Assembly: GCF_016864015.1 (NCBI RefSeq)
Contig: NZ_CP045067.1
Location: 1,151,001-1,215,000, forward strand
Direction of reading: 5' to 3'
DNA length: 64,000 nucleotides
Origin: Lacinutrix sp. WUR7
Lineage (GTDB): Bacteria > Bacteroidota > Bacteroidia > Flavobacteriales > Flavobacteriaceae
The notes beneath the pieces were generated by a model, which was given only the letters and a program-made list of their open reading frames with translations, did not search any database and was not told where the DNA came from. Both the position numbers and the translations under genes were made by a program. Shown one piece after another: positions 7,816 through 17,148 of the stretch. The number at the start of each line of letters is the position of its first letter. The stretch's first letter is position 1.

Positions 7816-9714
7816 ATGAGCGATGCTTTAAAACACGAATGTGGAATTGCACACATTAGACTTTTAAAACCATTAGAGTTTTACAAAGAGAAATATGGTA
7901 CTGCATTTTACGGCGTAAACAAAATGTATCTTTTAATGGAAAAGCAACACAATCGTGGTCAAGATGGTGCTGGTTTTGCAAGTATTAAACTAGACACTAA
8001 ACCAGGAGAACGTTATATAAGCAGGGTTCGCTCTATTGCGCAGCAACCTATTCAAGATATCTTTGCTCAAATAAACGGTAGAATAAACAAAGAACTTACA
8101 GAGCACCCAGAATACCAAGATAACGTTGCTTTACAAAAAAAGAACATCCCTTATATAGGAGAAGTGCTTTTAGGTCATGTTCGTTATGGTACTTTTGGTA
8201 AAAACAGCGTAGAAAGTGTACATCCTTTTTTAAGACAAAATAACTGGATGCACAGAAATCTTATTCTAGCTGGAAACTTTAATATGACAAATGTTAAAGA
8301 GCTATTTAAAAACTTAATAGATTTAGGACAACATCCAAAAGAGTACACAGACACCATTACTATAATGGAAAAAATTGGACACTTTTTAGATGATGCTGTT
8401 TCTAAAATATACAAAAAGCTTAAAAAAGAAGGATACAATAAAAACGAATGCTCCCCTTTAATTGCAGATCGATTAAACGTTGCAAAAATTTTAAGAAAAG
8501 CTGCAAAAAACTGGGATGGTGGTTATGCAATGGCTGGACTTTTAGGTCATGGAGACTCTTTTGTACTTCGTGATCCTGCAGGAATAAGACCAACCTATTA
8601 TTACCAAGATGATGAAGTTGTAGTAGTAGCTTCAGAAAGACCAGTAATACAAACAGTATTTAATGTAGACTTTGATGACGTTAAAGAATTAGAGCCTGGT
8701 CATGCTATCATTACAAAAAAATCTGGAGAAGTTTCTATTCAACAAATATTAGAACCTTTAGAAAGAAAAGCTTGTTCTTTTGAACGTATCTATTTCTCTA
8801 GAGGAAGTGATGCTGAAATTTATCAAGAGCGTAAAGAACTTGGTAAATTATTAATGCCTAAAGTTTTAGAGGCAATTGATAATGACACGGAAAACTCTGT
8901 TTTCTCCTACATTCCAAATACTGCAGAAACTTCATTTTTCGGAATGATAGAAGCTGTTGAAGAACATCTTAATCAAAAGAAAACACAAGCTATTTTAGAT
9001 GGTGATGGAAAGCTTTCAAAAGAACGTGTTATTGAAATCTTATCGGAAAGAACAAGAATTGAAAAAATAGCAATTAAAGATGTTAAGCTAAGAACTTTTA
9101 TTACTGAAGATAGTAGTAGAGACGATTTAGTTGCGCACGTTTACGATGTTACTTACGGTGTAATTAAACCAACAGATAACCTGGTTATTATTGATGATAG
9201 TATTGTAAGAGGTACCACTCTAAAAAAGAGTATCATTAAAATGATGGATCGACTACATCCTAAAAAAATAGTCGTGGTTTCTTCTGCACCGCAAATACGT
9301 TACCCGGATTGCTACGGTATTGACATGGCAAAAATTGAAGGATTAATAGCCTTTAAAGCAATGCTTTCGCTTTTAAAAGACAACAACAAGTATCATTTAA
9401 TTGAAGAAGTATACAAAAAATGTAAAAAGCAGGTAGATTTAGAAGATGCGGAAGTAAAAAACTTTGTAAAAGAATTATATGATCTTTTTACAGCGGATGA
9501 ACTTTCAGATAAAATCTCAGAATTATTAAGTGATGAAACAGTAAATGCCGAAGTAAAGATAATATTTCAACCGGTATCTAATTTACATAAAGCCTGTCCT
9601 AAAAACCTAGGAGACTGGTATTTTACAGGGAATTATCCAACCGCAGGAGGGAATAGAGTTGTAAATAAAGCGTTTATTAATTTTTATGAAGGAAATGAAG
9701 AACGCGCTTACTAG
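7816..9714 (+). CDS. purF: Amidophosphoribosyltransferase, long form
   Basis: First committed enzyme of purine synthesis: PRPP plus glutamine to phosphoribosylamine. The chain starts MSDALKHECGIAHI, so an 8-residue propeptide would be removed to expose Cys9 as the N-terminal nucleophile of the Ntn glutaminase domain. HNRGQDGAGFA and GHVRYGTFG follow. The C-terminal phosphoribosyltransferase domain has the PRPP loop VIIDDSIVRGTT near residue 456. At 632 residues it is clearly longer than the ~500 of E. coli; extra segments lie in the middle and at the C-terminus, as I would expect for Bacteroidetes homologues. Single-gene unit after the terminator at 7700. Confidence 0.94.
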   Translation: MSDALKHECGIAHIRLLKPLEFYKEKYGTAFYGVNKMYLLMEKQHNRGQDGAGFASIKLDTKPGERYISRVRSIAQQPIQDIFAQINGRINKELTEHPEYQDNVALQKKNIPYIGEVLLGHVRYGTFGKNSVESVHPFLRQNNWMHRNLILAGNFNMTNVKELFKNLIDLGQHPKEYTDTITIMEKIGHFLDDAVSKIYKKLKKEGYNKNECSPLIADRLNVAKILRKAAKNWDGGYAMAGLLGHGDSFVLRDPAGIRPTYYYQDDEVVVVASERPVIQTVFNVDFDDVKELEPGHAIITKKSGEVSIQQILEPLERKACSFERIYFSRGSDAEIYQERKELGKLLMPKVLEAIDNDTENSVFSYIPNTAETSFFGMIEAVEEHLNQKKTQAILDGDGKLSKERVIEILSERTRIEKIAIKDVKLRTFITEDSSRDDLVAHVYDVTYGVIKPTDNLVIIDDSIVRGTTLKKSIIKMMDRLHPKKIVVVSSAPQIRYPDCYGIDMAKIEGLIAFKAMLSLLKDNNKYHLIEEVYKKCKKQVDLEDAEVKNFVKELYDLFTADELSDKISELLSDETVNAEVKIIFQPVSNLHKACPKNLGDWYFTGNYPTAGGNRVVNKAFINFYEGNEERAY

Positions 9715-9828
9715 CTTTTTTCTTACGGTTTTTCCGTATCTATTTAGTTTTGAAGCGCTTAATCCTAAAAAAAAGCGGTTCATCTAAAAGATTTCACTAA
9801 TTCCAAGAAATAAAACTACATTAGTACC

Positions 9829-9899
9829 ACCATAACATAAGTAGGTTAAGTTCATGGTAGATTTGGGGCAAAAAAGGTGAACTCTCGTTCACCTTTTTT
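9829..9899 (+). ncRNA. Candidate small RNA, copy 1 of 3
   Basis: A ~71-nt unit starting ACCATAACATAAGTAGG and ending in a perfect terminator hairpin, AAAAAAGGTGAAC/GTTCACCTTTTTT with loop TCTC. Ten to twelve bases upstream is TACATTAG (9817-9824), one mismatch from TAnnTTTG, so transcription would begin at about the conserved ACCATAAC. ACCAT (start) can pair with ATGGT further in. The similarity to copy 2 extends 32 bases past the terminator. Plus-strand orientation is inferred from the -7 element. Confidence 0.7.
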
Positions 9900-10015
9900 C
9901 ATTTTCTATAACGAAATTTTTTTCAACATTTCCTTCTAAAACAGACTCTTTAACCCTTTAGGCTAATATATTAGTAGTTTATCTAATAAGTTTTATAATT
10001 TGGCCTAAGCACGCT

Positions 10016-10023
10016 TATATTTG
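10016..10023 (+). promoter_or_regulatory. -7 promoter element TATATTTG of small-RNA copy 2
   Basis: Exact TAnnTTTG match ending 4 bases before the conserved ACCATAAC start of the repeated unit. The corresponding positions of copies 1 and 3 read TACATTAG and TATACATA. Confidence 0.6.
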
Positions 10024-10027
10024 CTAG

Positions 10028-10099
10028 ACCATAACATAAGTAGGTTAAGTTTATGGTAGATTTGGGGCAAAAAAGGTGAACTCTCGTTCACCTTTTTTC
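10028..10099 (+). ncRNA. Candidate small RNA, copy 2 of 3
   Basis: Almost identical to copy 1; the only internal change is GTTCATGG to GTTTATGG, which lengthens the possible 5' stem to ACCATAA/TTATGGT. Same terminator hairpin with TCTC loop. It has the best promoter of the three. The 3' flank (CATTTTCTATAACG...) up to about 10130 is shared with copy 1, so the two arose by duplication of a ~200-base unit. Confidence 0.72.
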
Positions 10100-10168
10100 A
10101 TTTTCTATAACGAAATTTTTTTCAACATTTTATAATATTCAATATACTTTCACGTTATACATATATCT

Positions 10169-10240
10169 CCATAACATAAGTAGGTTAAGTTCATGGTAGA
10201 TTTGGGACGAAAAAAGGTGAACGCAAGTTCACCTTTTTTT
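10169..10240 (+). ncRNA. Candidate small RNA, copy 3 of 3
   Basis: The 5' part (CCATAACATAAGTAGG to ATGGTAGATTTGGG) is the same as in copies 1 and 2. The linker is changed (GGGGCAAAAAAGG to GGGACGAAAAAAGG, one base longer) and the terminator loop is GCAA instead of TCTC, while both stem arms are kept. This pattern of conserved stems and drifting loops supports an RNA function and breaks the short frame ATGGTAGATTTGGGG seen in copies 1 and 2. The -7 element is unclear here. Confidence 0.65.
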
Positions 10241-10284
10241 ATATCTACCTATTACATATAGGCACTTGTTATTTTTTTTAAAGC

Positions 10285-10893
10285 TTACTTCGCTTCTGCA
10301 TAACGTCTTTCAACTTCATTCCAGTTAATTACATTAAAGAAAGATTCAATATAATCTGGTCTTCTGTTTTGGTACTTTAAGTAATAAGCATGCTCCCAAA
10401 CATCTAATCCTAAAATTGGTGTTCCTTGACAAGTAACTCCTGGCATTAATGGGTTATCTTGATTTGGAGTAGAACAAACTTCTACTTTTCCTCCTTTATG
10501 CACACATAACCAAGCCCAACCTGAACCAAATTGTGTTGCTGCTGCTTTACTAAAAGTATCTTTAAAAGCATCTACAGAACCATAAGCAGCTTCAATAGCA
10601 TCTTTTAAATCTCCAGACAAACGTCCTTTTCCTTCTGGGTTCATTACTTCCCAGAATAAAGAGTGGTTATAAAAACCTCCTCCGTTATTTCTAACAGCTG
10701 CATTTTTCATATCTAGATTACCAAGAATATCTTCAATAGATTTCCCGTCTAAATCTGTTCCTTCAATAGCTGCATTTAATTTTGTTGTATAACCTTGATG
10801 ATGTTTTGTATAATGAATCTCCATTGTGCGCGCATCAATGTTTGGTTCTAAAGCATCATAAGCATATTTTAATTTCGGTAATTCGAAAGCCAT
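10285..10893 (-). CDS. sodB: Superoxide dismutase (Fe/Mn type)
   Basis: Converts superoxide to hydrogen peroxide and oxygen in the cytoplasm. The 202 residues hold the four metal ligands His27, His77, Asp164 and His168 ([11 protein letters not shown]). Whether iron, manganese or either is used cannot be decided by eye. There is no signal peptide. A -7 element lies at 10930-10937. The gene runs against the plus-strand small-RNA cluster, so the two converge. Confidence 0.96.
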   Translation of the reverse strand: MAFELPKLKYAYDALEPNIDARTMEIHYTKHHQGYTTKLNAAIEGTDLDGKSIEDILGNLDMKNAAVRNNGGGFYNHSLFWEVMNPEGKGRLSGDLKDAIEAAYGSVDAFKDTFSKAAATQFGSGWAWLCVHKGGKVEVCSTPNQDNPLMPGVTCQGTPILGLDVWEHAYYLKYQNRRPDYIESFFNVINWNEVERRYAEAK

Positions 10894-10929
10894 AATATTT
10901 ATTTTTAGTTGTTATTATTAAATTTTATT

Positions 10930-10937
10930 CAAATTTA
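10930..10937 (-). promoter_or_regulatory. -7 promoter element TAAATTTG of sodB
   Basis: Exact TAnnTTTG match on the minus strand, 37 bases before the sodB start codon. Confidence 0.6.
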
Positions 10938-11015
10938 CGCATAAATGCCTTCAATTAAAAATAATAAATAGTTATCAAATTATCGATAATCTTTATCTTG
11001 TGTAAAATTTAACGC

Positions 11016-14000
11016 ATGACTAACCAACATCCTTTCACTATTTACAATGCATCTGCTGGAAGTGGAAAAACATTTACACTCGTTAAAGAGTATTTAAAGA
11101 TTTTATTGCAATCTAGTAATACCCAACAATACAAGAACATTCTGGCTATTACTTTTACCAATAAAGCGGTTGGTGAAATGAAAGAACGTATTATTGAAAT
11201 GCTTACCGCGTTTTCTTCGGAAGAAATTATGGAAACCCCAAACAGCATGTTTTCTATTCTTTCTGAAGAATTACAACTGGAACCAGAAAAACTTCATAGT
11301 AAGTCAAAAAAAATACTAAACAGTATTATTTATAATTACGCAGCTTTTGATGTTTCTACTATTGACGGATTTACACATAAAATAATTAGAACCTTTGCGC
11401 ATGATTTAAAACTGCCTTTAAATTTTGAAGTCGAATTAGATCAAGATTCCCTTTTACAAGAAGCAGTAGATAGTTTGATTGCAAAAGCAGGAACGAATAA
11501 AGAGCTGACAAAAATTTTAGTGGATTTTGCCATTGAAAAAGCAGATGATGATAAGAGTTGGGATATTTCTTTCGACTTTAATAAGATTGCAAAACTCTTA
11601 GTTAAAGAAAATGATGTAGCACATATTGAAAAATTAAAAGACAAATCGCTTGAAGATTTTAAAGTCCTTAAAGCACAATTAAGAAAAGATACAAAAAGCC
11701 TTGAAGCTGAAATTTTAGAAATCACACAAAACGTTTTACAGCTAATTGATGAAGCTGGTTTGCAGTTTAATGATTTTAATAGAAGCTCTCTACCAAAACA
11801 TTTTGAAAATCTAAAGAATAAAAGATTTGATATTAGCTTCATCAATAAATGGCAAGTGGAATTAATTAACGGCGACACACTGTATCCTAAACGGCTTACT
11901 CCAGAACTTGGAGCTGTAATAGATGGATTGCAACCACAATTCATTAAAGCTTTTGAAGAAACCAAAAAACTAGTTTTTCAATATAAATTCTTAAAAGCAT
12001 TTTATAAAAACATAACACCTTTATCGGTTTTAAGCGCAATAAACCAAGAGTTAACTAACATTAAAATAGATCAGAATAAATTATTAATTTCTGAATTCAA
12101 CACCTTAATAAGCAAGGAAATTAAAGACCAACCAACGCCTTTTATTTACGAACGATTGGGCGAAAAATTTAGACATTACTTTATCGATGAATTTCAAGAC
12201 ACCTCTAAACTGCAATGGCAAAATTTAATTCCGTTAATAGATAACTCGCTTGCTGGTCAAAACTTAAAACAAGAACAAGGAACAGCCATGTTAGTTGGTG
12301 ATGCCAAACAAGCAATTTATAGATGGCGTGGCGGAGAAGCAGATCAATTTATAGACTTATACTCAAAAAAAACAGATCCTTTTCAAGTAGAACAACATGT
12401 AGATAATTTACCTACAAACTTTAGAAGCTACCAAGAAATTATACATTTTAATAATGCTTTTTTTAAATATGTAGCCGAAACTTCATTATCCAACCAGGAT
12501 TATAGCGAACTCTATCATGAAGGCTCTAAACAAAACACTTTTAACAAAAATGAAGGATATATCCAATTCGACTTTCTAGATCTTAAAGACGAAGAAAGAG
12601 ATGAGATCTATCCGCAGAAAGTTTTAGAAACCATTAGAACGTGTCAAACCAACGGATATACTTATCAAGATATTTGCATTCTTGTCCGTAAGAAAAAAGA
12701 AGGAATCGCTATTGCCGAATATTTAAATACAGTAGGCATTCCTATTATGTCTTCCGAAACGATGCTAATTTTTAACAGTCCGGAAGTGCAGTTTATTGAT
12801 AATATCCTAACCCTATTGGTGCAATCCGAGAACGATGAAATCAAGGTTAAGGCTTTAAATTATCTTTCCGAAAAATTCCAAATTAAAGACAAGCATGCAT
12901 TTTTCAGTAAACATATAAATGAGTCGCTTTTTCAAACCTTTAAAAGTTTGGAAGATTACCATATATTTTTAACCCCAAACCAATTACTACAATTACCATT
13001 GTATGAGTTGGCAGAAAGTATTGTTAGAAACTTTAATCTAGTAGAAACCTCCAATGCTTATGTACAATATTATTTAGATTTTGTATTAGAGTATTCACAA
13101 AAACAAGGTTCTAGCCTTTCTGGCTTTTTAGAATATGCCAACAATAAAAAAGGAAATCTAAGTATTGTTTCACCGCAAGGACAAAACGCGGTGCAGATTA
13201 TGACTATTCATAAATCTAAAGGGTTAGAATTTCCTGTAGTTATTTTCCCTTATGCCGATTTAAATATTTATACCGAAATAGAAGCAAAAGAATGGTTTCC
13301 CTTACAAGCAGAAAATTTTAATGGATTTTCTAGCACACTACTAAACTACACCAAAGAATTTGAAAATTATGGTGAGGTTGGTCTGCAAATCCATAACAAG
13401 CATCAAGCAGAATTAGAACTAGATAACATCAACTTATTATATGTTGCTTTAACAAGACCAAAAGAACAACTCTATATTATTTCTAAAAGAGATGTATCTG
13501 CCAAAGAATTAAAGGAACAAAAAACCTACGCTGGCTTATTTATAAATTACTTGCAACAAGCAAACAAGTATAATGAAAGTGAAACCACCTTTTCTTTTGG
13601 TAACCCTAAAAAAACATCTAAAGAAGAAACTAGGCATAAAGAAATTGTAGAACAACAAGAATTTATATCCACAACCAAAGAAAGTCACAACATAAAAATT
13701 GTTACTAATTCTGGTTATTTATGGAATACAGCGCAACAAGAAGCCATCGAAAAAGGAAATCTTATTCACAATATATTGGCACATATTAAAACAAAAGAAG
13801 ATGTTTTATTTGCAATTACCCATTTTAAAGAAACCGCAATTATAAATCCAGAACAAGCCATAGAACTACAAAAAACGATATTACAAATAATAGATCACAA
13901 AGAACTAAAAGACTATTTTACCATCGAAAACACGATTTATAACGAACGGGATATTATTTCAAATCATGAAATTATAAGACCAGACAGATTGGTAATTAAT

Positions 14001-14165
14001 GCCAATAATGAAGCAACCATAATCGATTATAAAACGGGAGCAATAAACAAAAAACACCAATTACAATTAGAAAACTATCAACGTGTAATAGAAGAAATGT
14101 CCTATAAAGTGATTCATAAAATACTGGTATACATAAATGATGATATTCAAGTCGTAACCTTTTAA
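11016..14165 (+). CDS. AddA/RecB-like UvrD-family helicase-nuclease
   Basis: ATP-dependent helicase with a nuclease domain for double-strand-break repair, 1049 residues. Helicase motifs in order: Walker A ASAGSGKTFTL (13-23), Walker B FIDEFQDTS (near 388), DAKQAIYRWRGG (near 430), MTIHKSKGLEFP (near 728) and YVALTRPKEQLY (near 807). The C-terminal PD-(D/E)XK nuclease shows LIHNILAHI (near 915), RPDRLVI and the catalytic ATIIDYKTG (near 1002). The natural partner is the AddB-like gene at 17149, separated by kbl and an OmpA-type gene. Symbol left empty because AddA and RecB types cannot be told apart safely by eye. Confidence 0.9.
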   Translation: MTNQHPFTIYNASAGSGKTFTLVKEYLKILLQSSNTQQYKNILAITFTNKAVGEMKERIIEMLTAFSSEEIMETPNSMFSILSEELQLEPEKLHSKSKKILNSIIYNYAAFDVSTIDGFTHKIIRTFAHDLKLPLNFEVELDQDSLLQEAVDSLIAKAGTNKELTKILVDFAIEKADDDKSWDISFDFNKIAKLLVKENDVAHIEKLKDKSLEDFKVLKAQLRKDTKSLEAEILEITQNVLQLIDEAGLQFNDFNRSSLPKHFENLKNKRFDISFINKWQVELINGDTLYPKRLTPELGAVIDGLQPQFIKAFEETKKLVFQYKFLKAFYKNITPLSVLSAINQELTNIKIDQNKLLISEFNTLISKEIKDQPTPFIYERLGEKFRHYFIDEFQDTSKLQWQNLIPLIDNSLAGQNLKQEQGTAMLVGDAKQAIYRWRGGEADQFIDLYSKKTDPFQVEQHVDNLPTNFRSYQEIIHFNNAFFKYVAETSLSNQDYSELYHEGSKQNTFNKNEGYIQFDFLDLKDEERDEIYPQKVLETIRTCQTNGYTYQDICILVRKKKEGIAIAEYLNTVGIPIMSSETMLIFNSPEVQFIDNILTLLVQSENDEIKVKALNYLSEKFQIKDKHAFFSKHINESLFQTFKSLEDYHIFLTPNQLLQLPLYELAESIVRNFNLVETSNAYVQYYLDFVLEYSQKQGSSLSGFLEYANNKKGNLSIVSPQGQNAVQIMTIHKSKGLEFPVVIFPYADLNIYTEIEAKEWFPLQAENFNGFSSTLLNYTKEFENYGEVGLQIHNKHQAELELDNINLLYVALTRPKEQLYIISKRDVSAKELKEQKTYAGLFINYLQQANKYNESETTFSFGNPKKTSKEETRHKEIVEQQEFISTTKESHNIKIVTNSGYLWNTAQQEAIEKGNLIHNILAHIKTKEDVLFAITHFKETAIINPEQAIELQKTILQIIDHKELKDYFTIENTIYNERDIISNHEIIRPDRLVINANNEATIIDYKTGAINKKHQLQLENYQRVIEEMSYKVIHKILVYINDDIQVVTF

Positions 14166-14169
14166 TGAT

Positions 14170-14337
14170 GGCGTTACGTGCTTTCGTAAAAAACTACAGC
14201 ACGTCGTGTCATCCACTATATCTTTTTTATTTTTTCATATACCTTATATGCGATGCACAGCATTTACACTACCAGTAACTAGTAATAAAAGGTAATATAT
14301 TTCACATAAAAAAGGATGCCGTTTCTACCACTAACGC
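14170..14337 (+). repeat. GCGTTA-ended intergenic repeat, copy 2
   Basis: Begins GGCGTTACGTGCTTTCGTAAAA, contains TATATCTTTTTTA, and ends AAAAAGGATGCCGTTTCTA...CTAACGC. The ends GGCGTTA and TAACGC are inverted repeats of each other. It fills almost the whole gap between the AddA-like gene and kbl. Confidence 0.65.
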
Positions 14338-14348
14338 AAAAAACATTA

Positions 14349-14356
14349 TAAATTTG
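14349..14356 (+). promoter_or_regulatory. -7 promoter element TAAATTTG of kbl
   Basis: Exact TAnnTTTG match 17 bases before the kbl ATG, directly after the repeat at 14170-14337, so any -33 element would fall inside the repeat. Confidence 0.55.
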
Positions 14357-14372
14357 TAAAAAAAACAAAATC

Positions 14373-15566
14373 ATGTACGGAAATATAAAGCAACAACTAC
14401 AACAAGAACTTCAAGACATAAAGGACAACGGACTTTACAAAGAAGAACGTATTATTACTTCACCACAAGGAGCCGAAATAACACTAAACACTGGCGAAAC
14501 GGTTTTAAACTTTTGTGCCAATAACTATTTAGGTTTATCATCACATCCAGAGGTTATTCAAGCAGCTAAAGACACCATGGATACGCACGGTTTTGGTATG
14601 TCTTCTGTTCGATTTATTTGTGGTACCCAAGACATTCATAAAGAATTAGAACAAAAGATTGCAGATTTTTATGGTACAGAAGACACCATTTTATATGCCG
14701 CAGCCTTTGATGCTAATGGAGGTGTATTTGAACCTCTATTAGGAAAAGAAGATGCTATTATTTCAGATGCTTTAAATCATGCGTCCATAATAGATGGTGT
14801 ACGTTTATGTAAAGCAGCACGATATCGTTATGCTAATAATGATATGGCCGATTTAGAACAACAACTAATAGATGCCAATAAAAATGGGGCTAGAAATAAA
14901 ATTATAGTTACAGATGGTGTTTTTTCTATGGATGGATTAGTTGCTCCTTTAGATAAAATATGTGACTTAGCCGACAAATATGATGCTATGGTAATGATAG
15001 ATGAATGTCATGCCACTGGATTTATTGGACCAAAAGGAATTGGAACACTAGAAGAAAAAGGAGTTCTAGGAAGAGTAGATATTATTACCGGAACTTTAGG
15101 TAAAGCTTTAGGTGGTGCAATGGGTGGGTATACAACAGCAAAAAAAGAAATTATTGAAATATTACGTCAGCGTTCCAGACCTTATTTGTTTTCAAACTCT
15201 TTAGCTCCTGCTATAGTTGGTGCATCTATTAAAGTTTTTGATATGCTTAAAAACGATACCTCTTTACGTGACAAGCTAGAATGGAATACTAAGTACTTCA
15301 AAAAAGGAATAAAAGATGCTGGATTTGATATTGTTGATGGTGATTCTGCTATTGTTCCTGTAATGCTATATGATGCAAAACTATCTCAAACTATGGCTAA
15401 TATGTTATTAAATGAAGGCATTTATGTTATCGGTTTCTTTTTTCCTGTAGTTCCAAAAGGAAAAGCAAGAATAAGAGTACAGCTTTCTGCAGCACATGAA
15501 AAAGAGCATTTAGATAAGGCTATATCTAGCTTCATTAAAATTGGGAAAACATTAGATATTATTTAA
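14373..15566 (+). CDS. kbl: Glycine C-acetyltransferase (2-amino-3-ketobutyrate CoA ligase)
   Basis: PLP enzyme of threonine breakdown: cleaves 2-amino-3-ketobutyrate with CoA to glycine and acetyl-CoA. The 397 residues belong to the alpha-oxoamine synthase family, with [24 protein letters not shown] and the PLP-lysine motif [13 protein letters not shown] (lysine near 245). The close relatives BioF and serine palmitoyltransferase share this fold; the length and [14 protein letters not shown] favour Kbl. No threonine dehydrogenase gene is adjacent. Confidence 0.9.
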   Translation: MYGNIKQQLQQELQDIKDNGLYKEERIITSPQGAEITLNTGETVLNFCANNYLGLSSHPEVIQAAKDTMDTHGFGMSSVRFICGTQDIHKELEQKIADFYGTEDTILYAAAFDANGGVFEPLLGKEDAIISDALNHASIIDGVRLCKAARYRYANNDMADLEQQLIDANKNGARNKIIVTDGVFSMDGLVAPLDKICDLADKYDAMVMIDECHATGFIGPKGIGTLEEKGVLGRVDIITGTLGKALGGAMGGYTTAKKEIIEILRQRSRPYLFSNSLAPAIVGASIKVFDMLKNDTSLRDKLEWNTKYFKKGIKDAGFDIVDGDSAIVPVMLYDAKLSQTMANMLLNEGIYVIGFFFPVVPKGKARIRVQLSAAHEKEHLDKAISSFIKIGKTLDII

Positions 15567-15612
15567 ATTGACTACAAACAGCTGATATTAAAGATTATTT
15601 TTAATATTTTTT

Positions 15613-15620
15613 TATATTTG
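15613..15620 (+). promoter_or_regulatory. -7 promoter element TATATTTG of the OmpA-type gene
   Basis: Exact TAnnTTTG match about 70 bases before the start codon, leaving a 5' leader of roughly 60 nt rich in A and T. Confidence 0.6.
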
Positions 15621-15689
15621 TCTTTGTTAATAATATTTAACAACTTACTTTTGCTTATCAATTAACACTTAAAAATTAAATTTTTGAAT

Positions 15690-17078
15690 ATGAAAAATCT
15701 TAGCAGATTATTGTTCGCTATGTTGCTTGTATTAGGTTTTAGCAACACGTATGCACAAGATGAAAACAATCCTTGGGCAATTAGTTTCGGGGTAAACGCA
15801 GTCGATCTTTATCCAGTTGGAGAAGATGCTCCTCAAGGAGATTACTTTGATGAGTTCTTTAACGCATCAGATCACTGGAATATCCTTCCATCTTTATCTA
15901 CTATTAATGTATCTAAATACCTTAATAATGGATTTTCTGTTGGAGTAACAGGATCAATCAACAAAATTGAAAAAATCGGAGAGACATTAGGAGTACCTAG
16001 CTTAAAAGTTAGTGAAATGACTTATTATGGTCTTGACGGAGCTGTTAAATATAGCTTTGCAGATTTATTAAACTGTAATACTATTGAGCCTTATTTAGGT
16101 GTTGGTGGTGGTTACACTTGGATTGATGAAATTGGAGCTGGTACTTTAAACGGTTCTTTCGGTTTAAATTTCTGGTTAACAGAAAACATTGGTTTTAACT
16201 TACAATCTACTTACAAACATTCATTTGAAGATTACTTATCTAAACATTTCCAACACTCTGCAGGTTTAACTGTTAAGTTTGGTGGAAAAGATACAGATGG
16301 TGACGGTGTATATGACAAAGATGATGCTTGTCCAGAAGTTCCTGGTTTAGAAGCATTCAACGGTTGTCCTGATGCTGATGGTGATGGAATTGAAGATTCT
16401 AAAGATACTTGTCCTAATGAAGCTGGTTTAGCTGAATTTAACGGATGTCCTGATACTGATGGTGATGGTGTAGCTGATAATGAAGACAAATGTCCTACAG
16501 TTGCTGGATTAAAAGCTTTAGCTGGTTGTCCTGATGCTGATGGTGACGGAGTTGCTGATGGAGATGATAAATGTCCTAGTGAAGCTGGTCCTGCTGCTAA
16601 CAATGGTTGCCCATGGGCAGACACTGATGGTGATGGTGTATTAGACAAAGATGATAAATGTCCTAATGAAGTAGGTGTTGCTGCAAACAATGGTTGTCCA
16701 GAAGTAATTGCTGCTCCAACTGCTGAAGTAATGGCAACATTAAACAACTATGCTAGAACAATCTTATTTGCAAGTGCTAAGTCATCTTTCAAACAAGAAA
16801 CATACCCAGTATTACAAGCAATTACTGCTATCTTAAAAGAATATCCTGAATCTAACTTTACGTTAGAAGGACATACTGATAGTGATGGTCCTAAAGCTTC
16901 TAACCAATTATTATCTGAAAGAAGAGCTAACGCTGTAAGAGATTACTTAATCGCTAACGGAGTAAGTGCTGACAGATTAGTTGCTGCTGGATTTGGGGAA
17001 GATTACCCAATCGATTCTAACGCTACAAGAGCTGGTAAGAGAAATAACAGACGTGTTGAAGTAAAACTTAGAAAATAA
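15690..17078 (+). CDS. OmpA-family outer-membrane protein with TSP3 repeats
   Basis: Envelope protein linking the outer membrane to peptidoglycan. After a signal peptide (MKNLSRLLFAML...NTYAQ) comes a ~170-residue beta-barrel domain, then about five calcium-binding thrombospondin type 3 repeats (pattern DTDGDGVxDxxDxCP) and a C-terminal OmpA peptidoglycan-binding domain (LEGHTDSDG, LSERRANAVRDYL). I use the ATG at 15690; an in-frame TTG six bases earlier is less likely. Codon use is strongly biased to a few codons, consistent with high expression. It has its own promoter and a very strong terminator. Confidence 0.93.
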   Translation: MKNLSRLLFAMLLVLGFSNTYAQDENNPWAISFGVNAVDLYPVGEDAPQGDYFDEFFNASDHWNILPSLSTINVSKYLNNGFSVGVTGSINKIEKIGETLGVPSLKVSEMTYYGLDGAVKYSFADLLNCNTIEPYLGVGGGYTWIDEIGAGTLNGSFGLNFWLTENIGFNLQSTYKHSFEDYLSKHFQHSAGLTVKFGGKDTDGDGVYDKDDACPEVPGLEAFNGCPDADGDGIEDSKDTCPNEAGLAEFNGCPDTDGDGVADNEDKCPTVAGLKALAGCPDADGDGVADGDDKCPSEAGPAANNGCPWADTDGDGVLDKDDKCPNEVGVAANNGCPEVIAAPTAEVMATLNNYARTILFASAKSSFKQETYPVLQAITAILKEYPESNFTLEGHTDSDGPKASNQLLSERRANAVRDYLIANGVSADRLVAAGFGEDYPIDSNATRAGKRNNRRVEVKLRK

Positions 17079-17108
17079 GTTTCACAAAACAATCTAAATA
17101 TTTAATAA

Positions 17109-17138
17109 AAACGCTTCGATATATCGAAGCGTTTTTTA
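17109..17138 (+). terminator. Intrinsic terminator of the OmpA-type gene
   Basis: Perfect stem AACGCTTCGA/TCGAAGCGTT with loop TATA, followed by six T. It ends only about ten bases before the start of the AddB-like gene. Confidence 0.93.
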
Positions 17139-17148
17139 TTTTTATAGA

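Noticed and set aside
9716-9738. A weak TACGG/CCGTA hairpin after purF was considered a terminator.
   Set aside because: The stem is five pairs with a T loop and no clean T tract after it.
9829-10240. The tandem units could be a CRISPR array or a short-peptide cluster.
   Set aside because: There are only three units with terminators rather than direct repeats separated by unique spacers, and the ATG-starting frame in copies 1 and 2 is broken by an insertion in copy 3.
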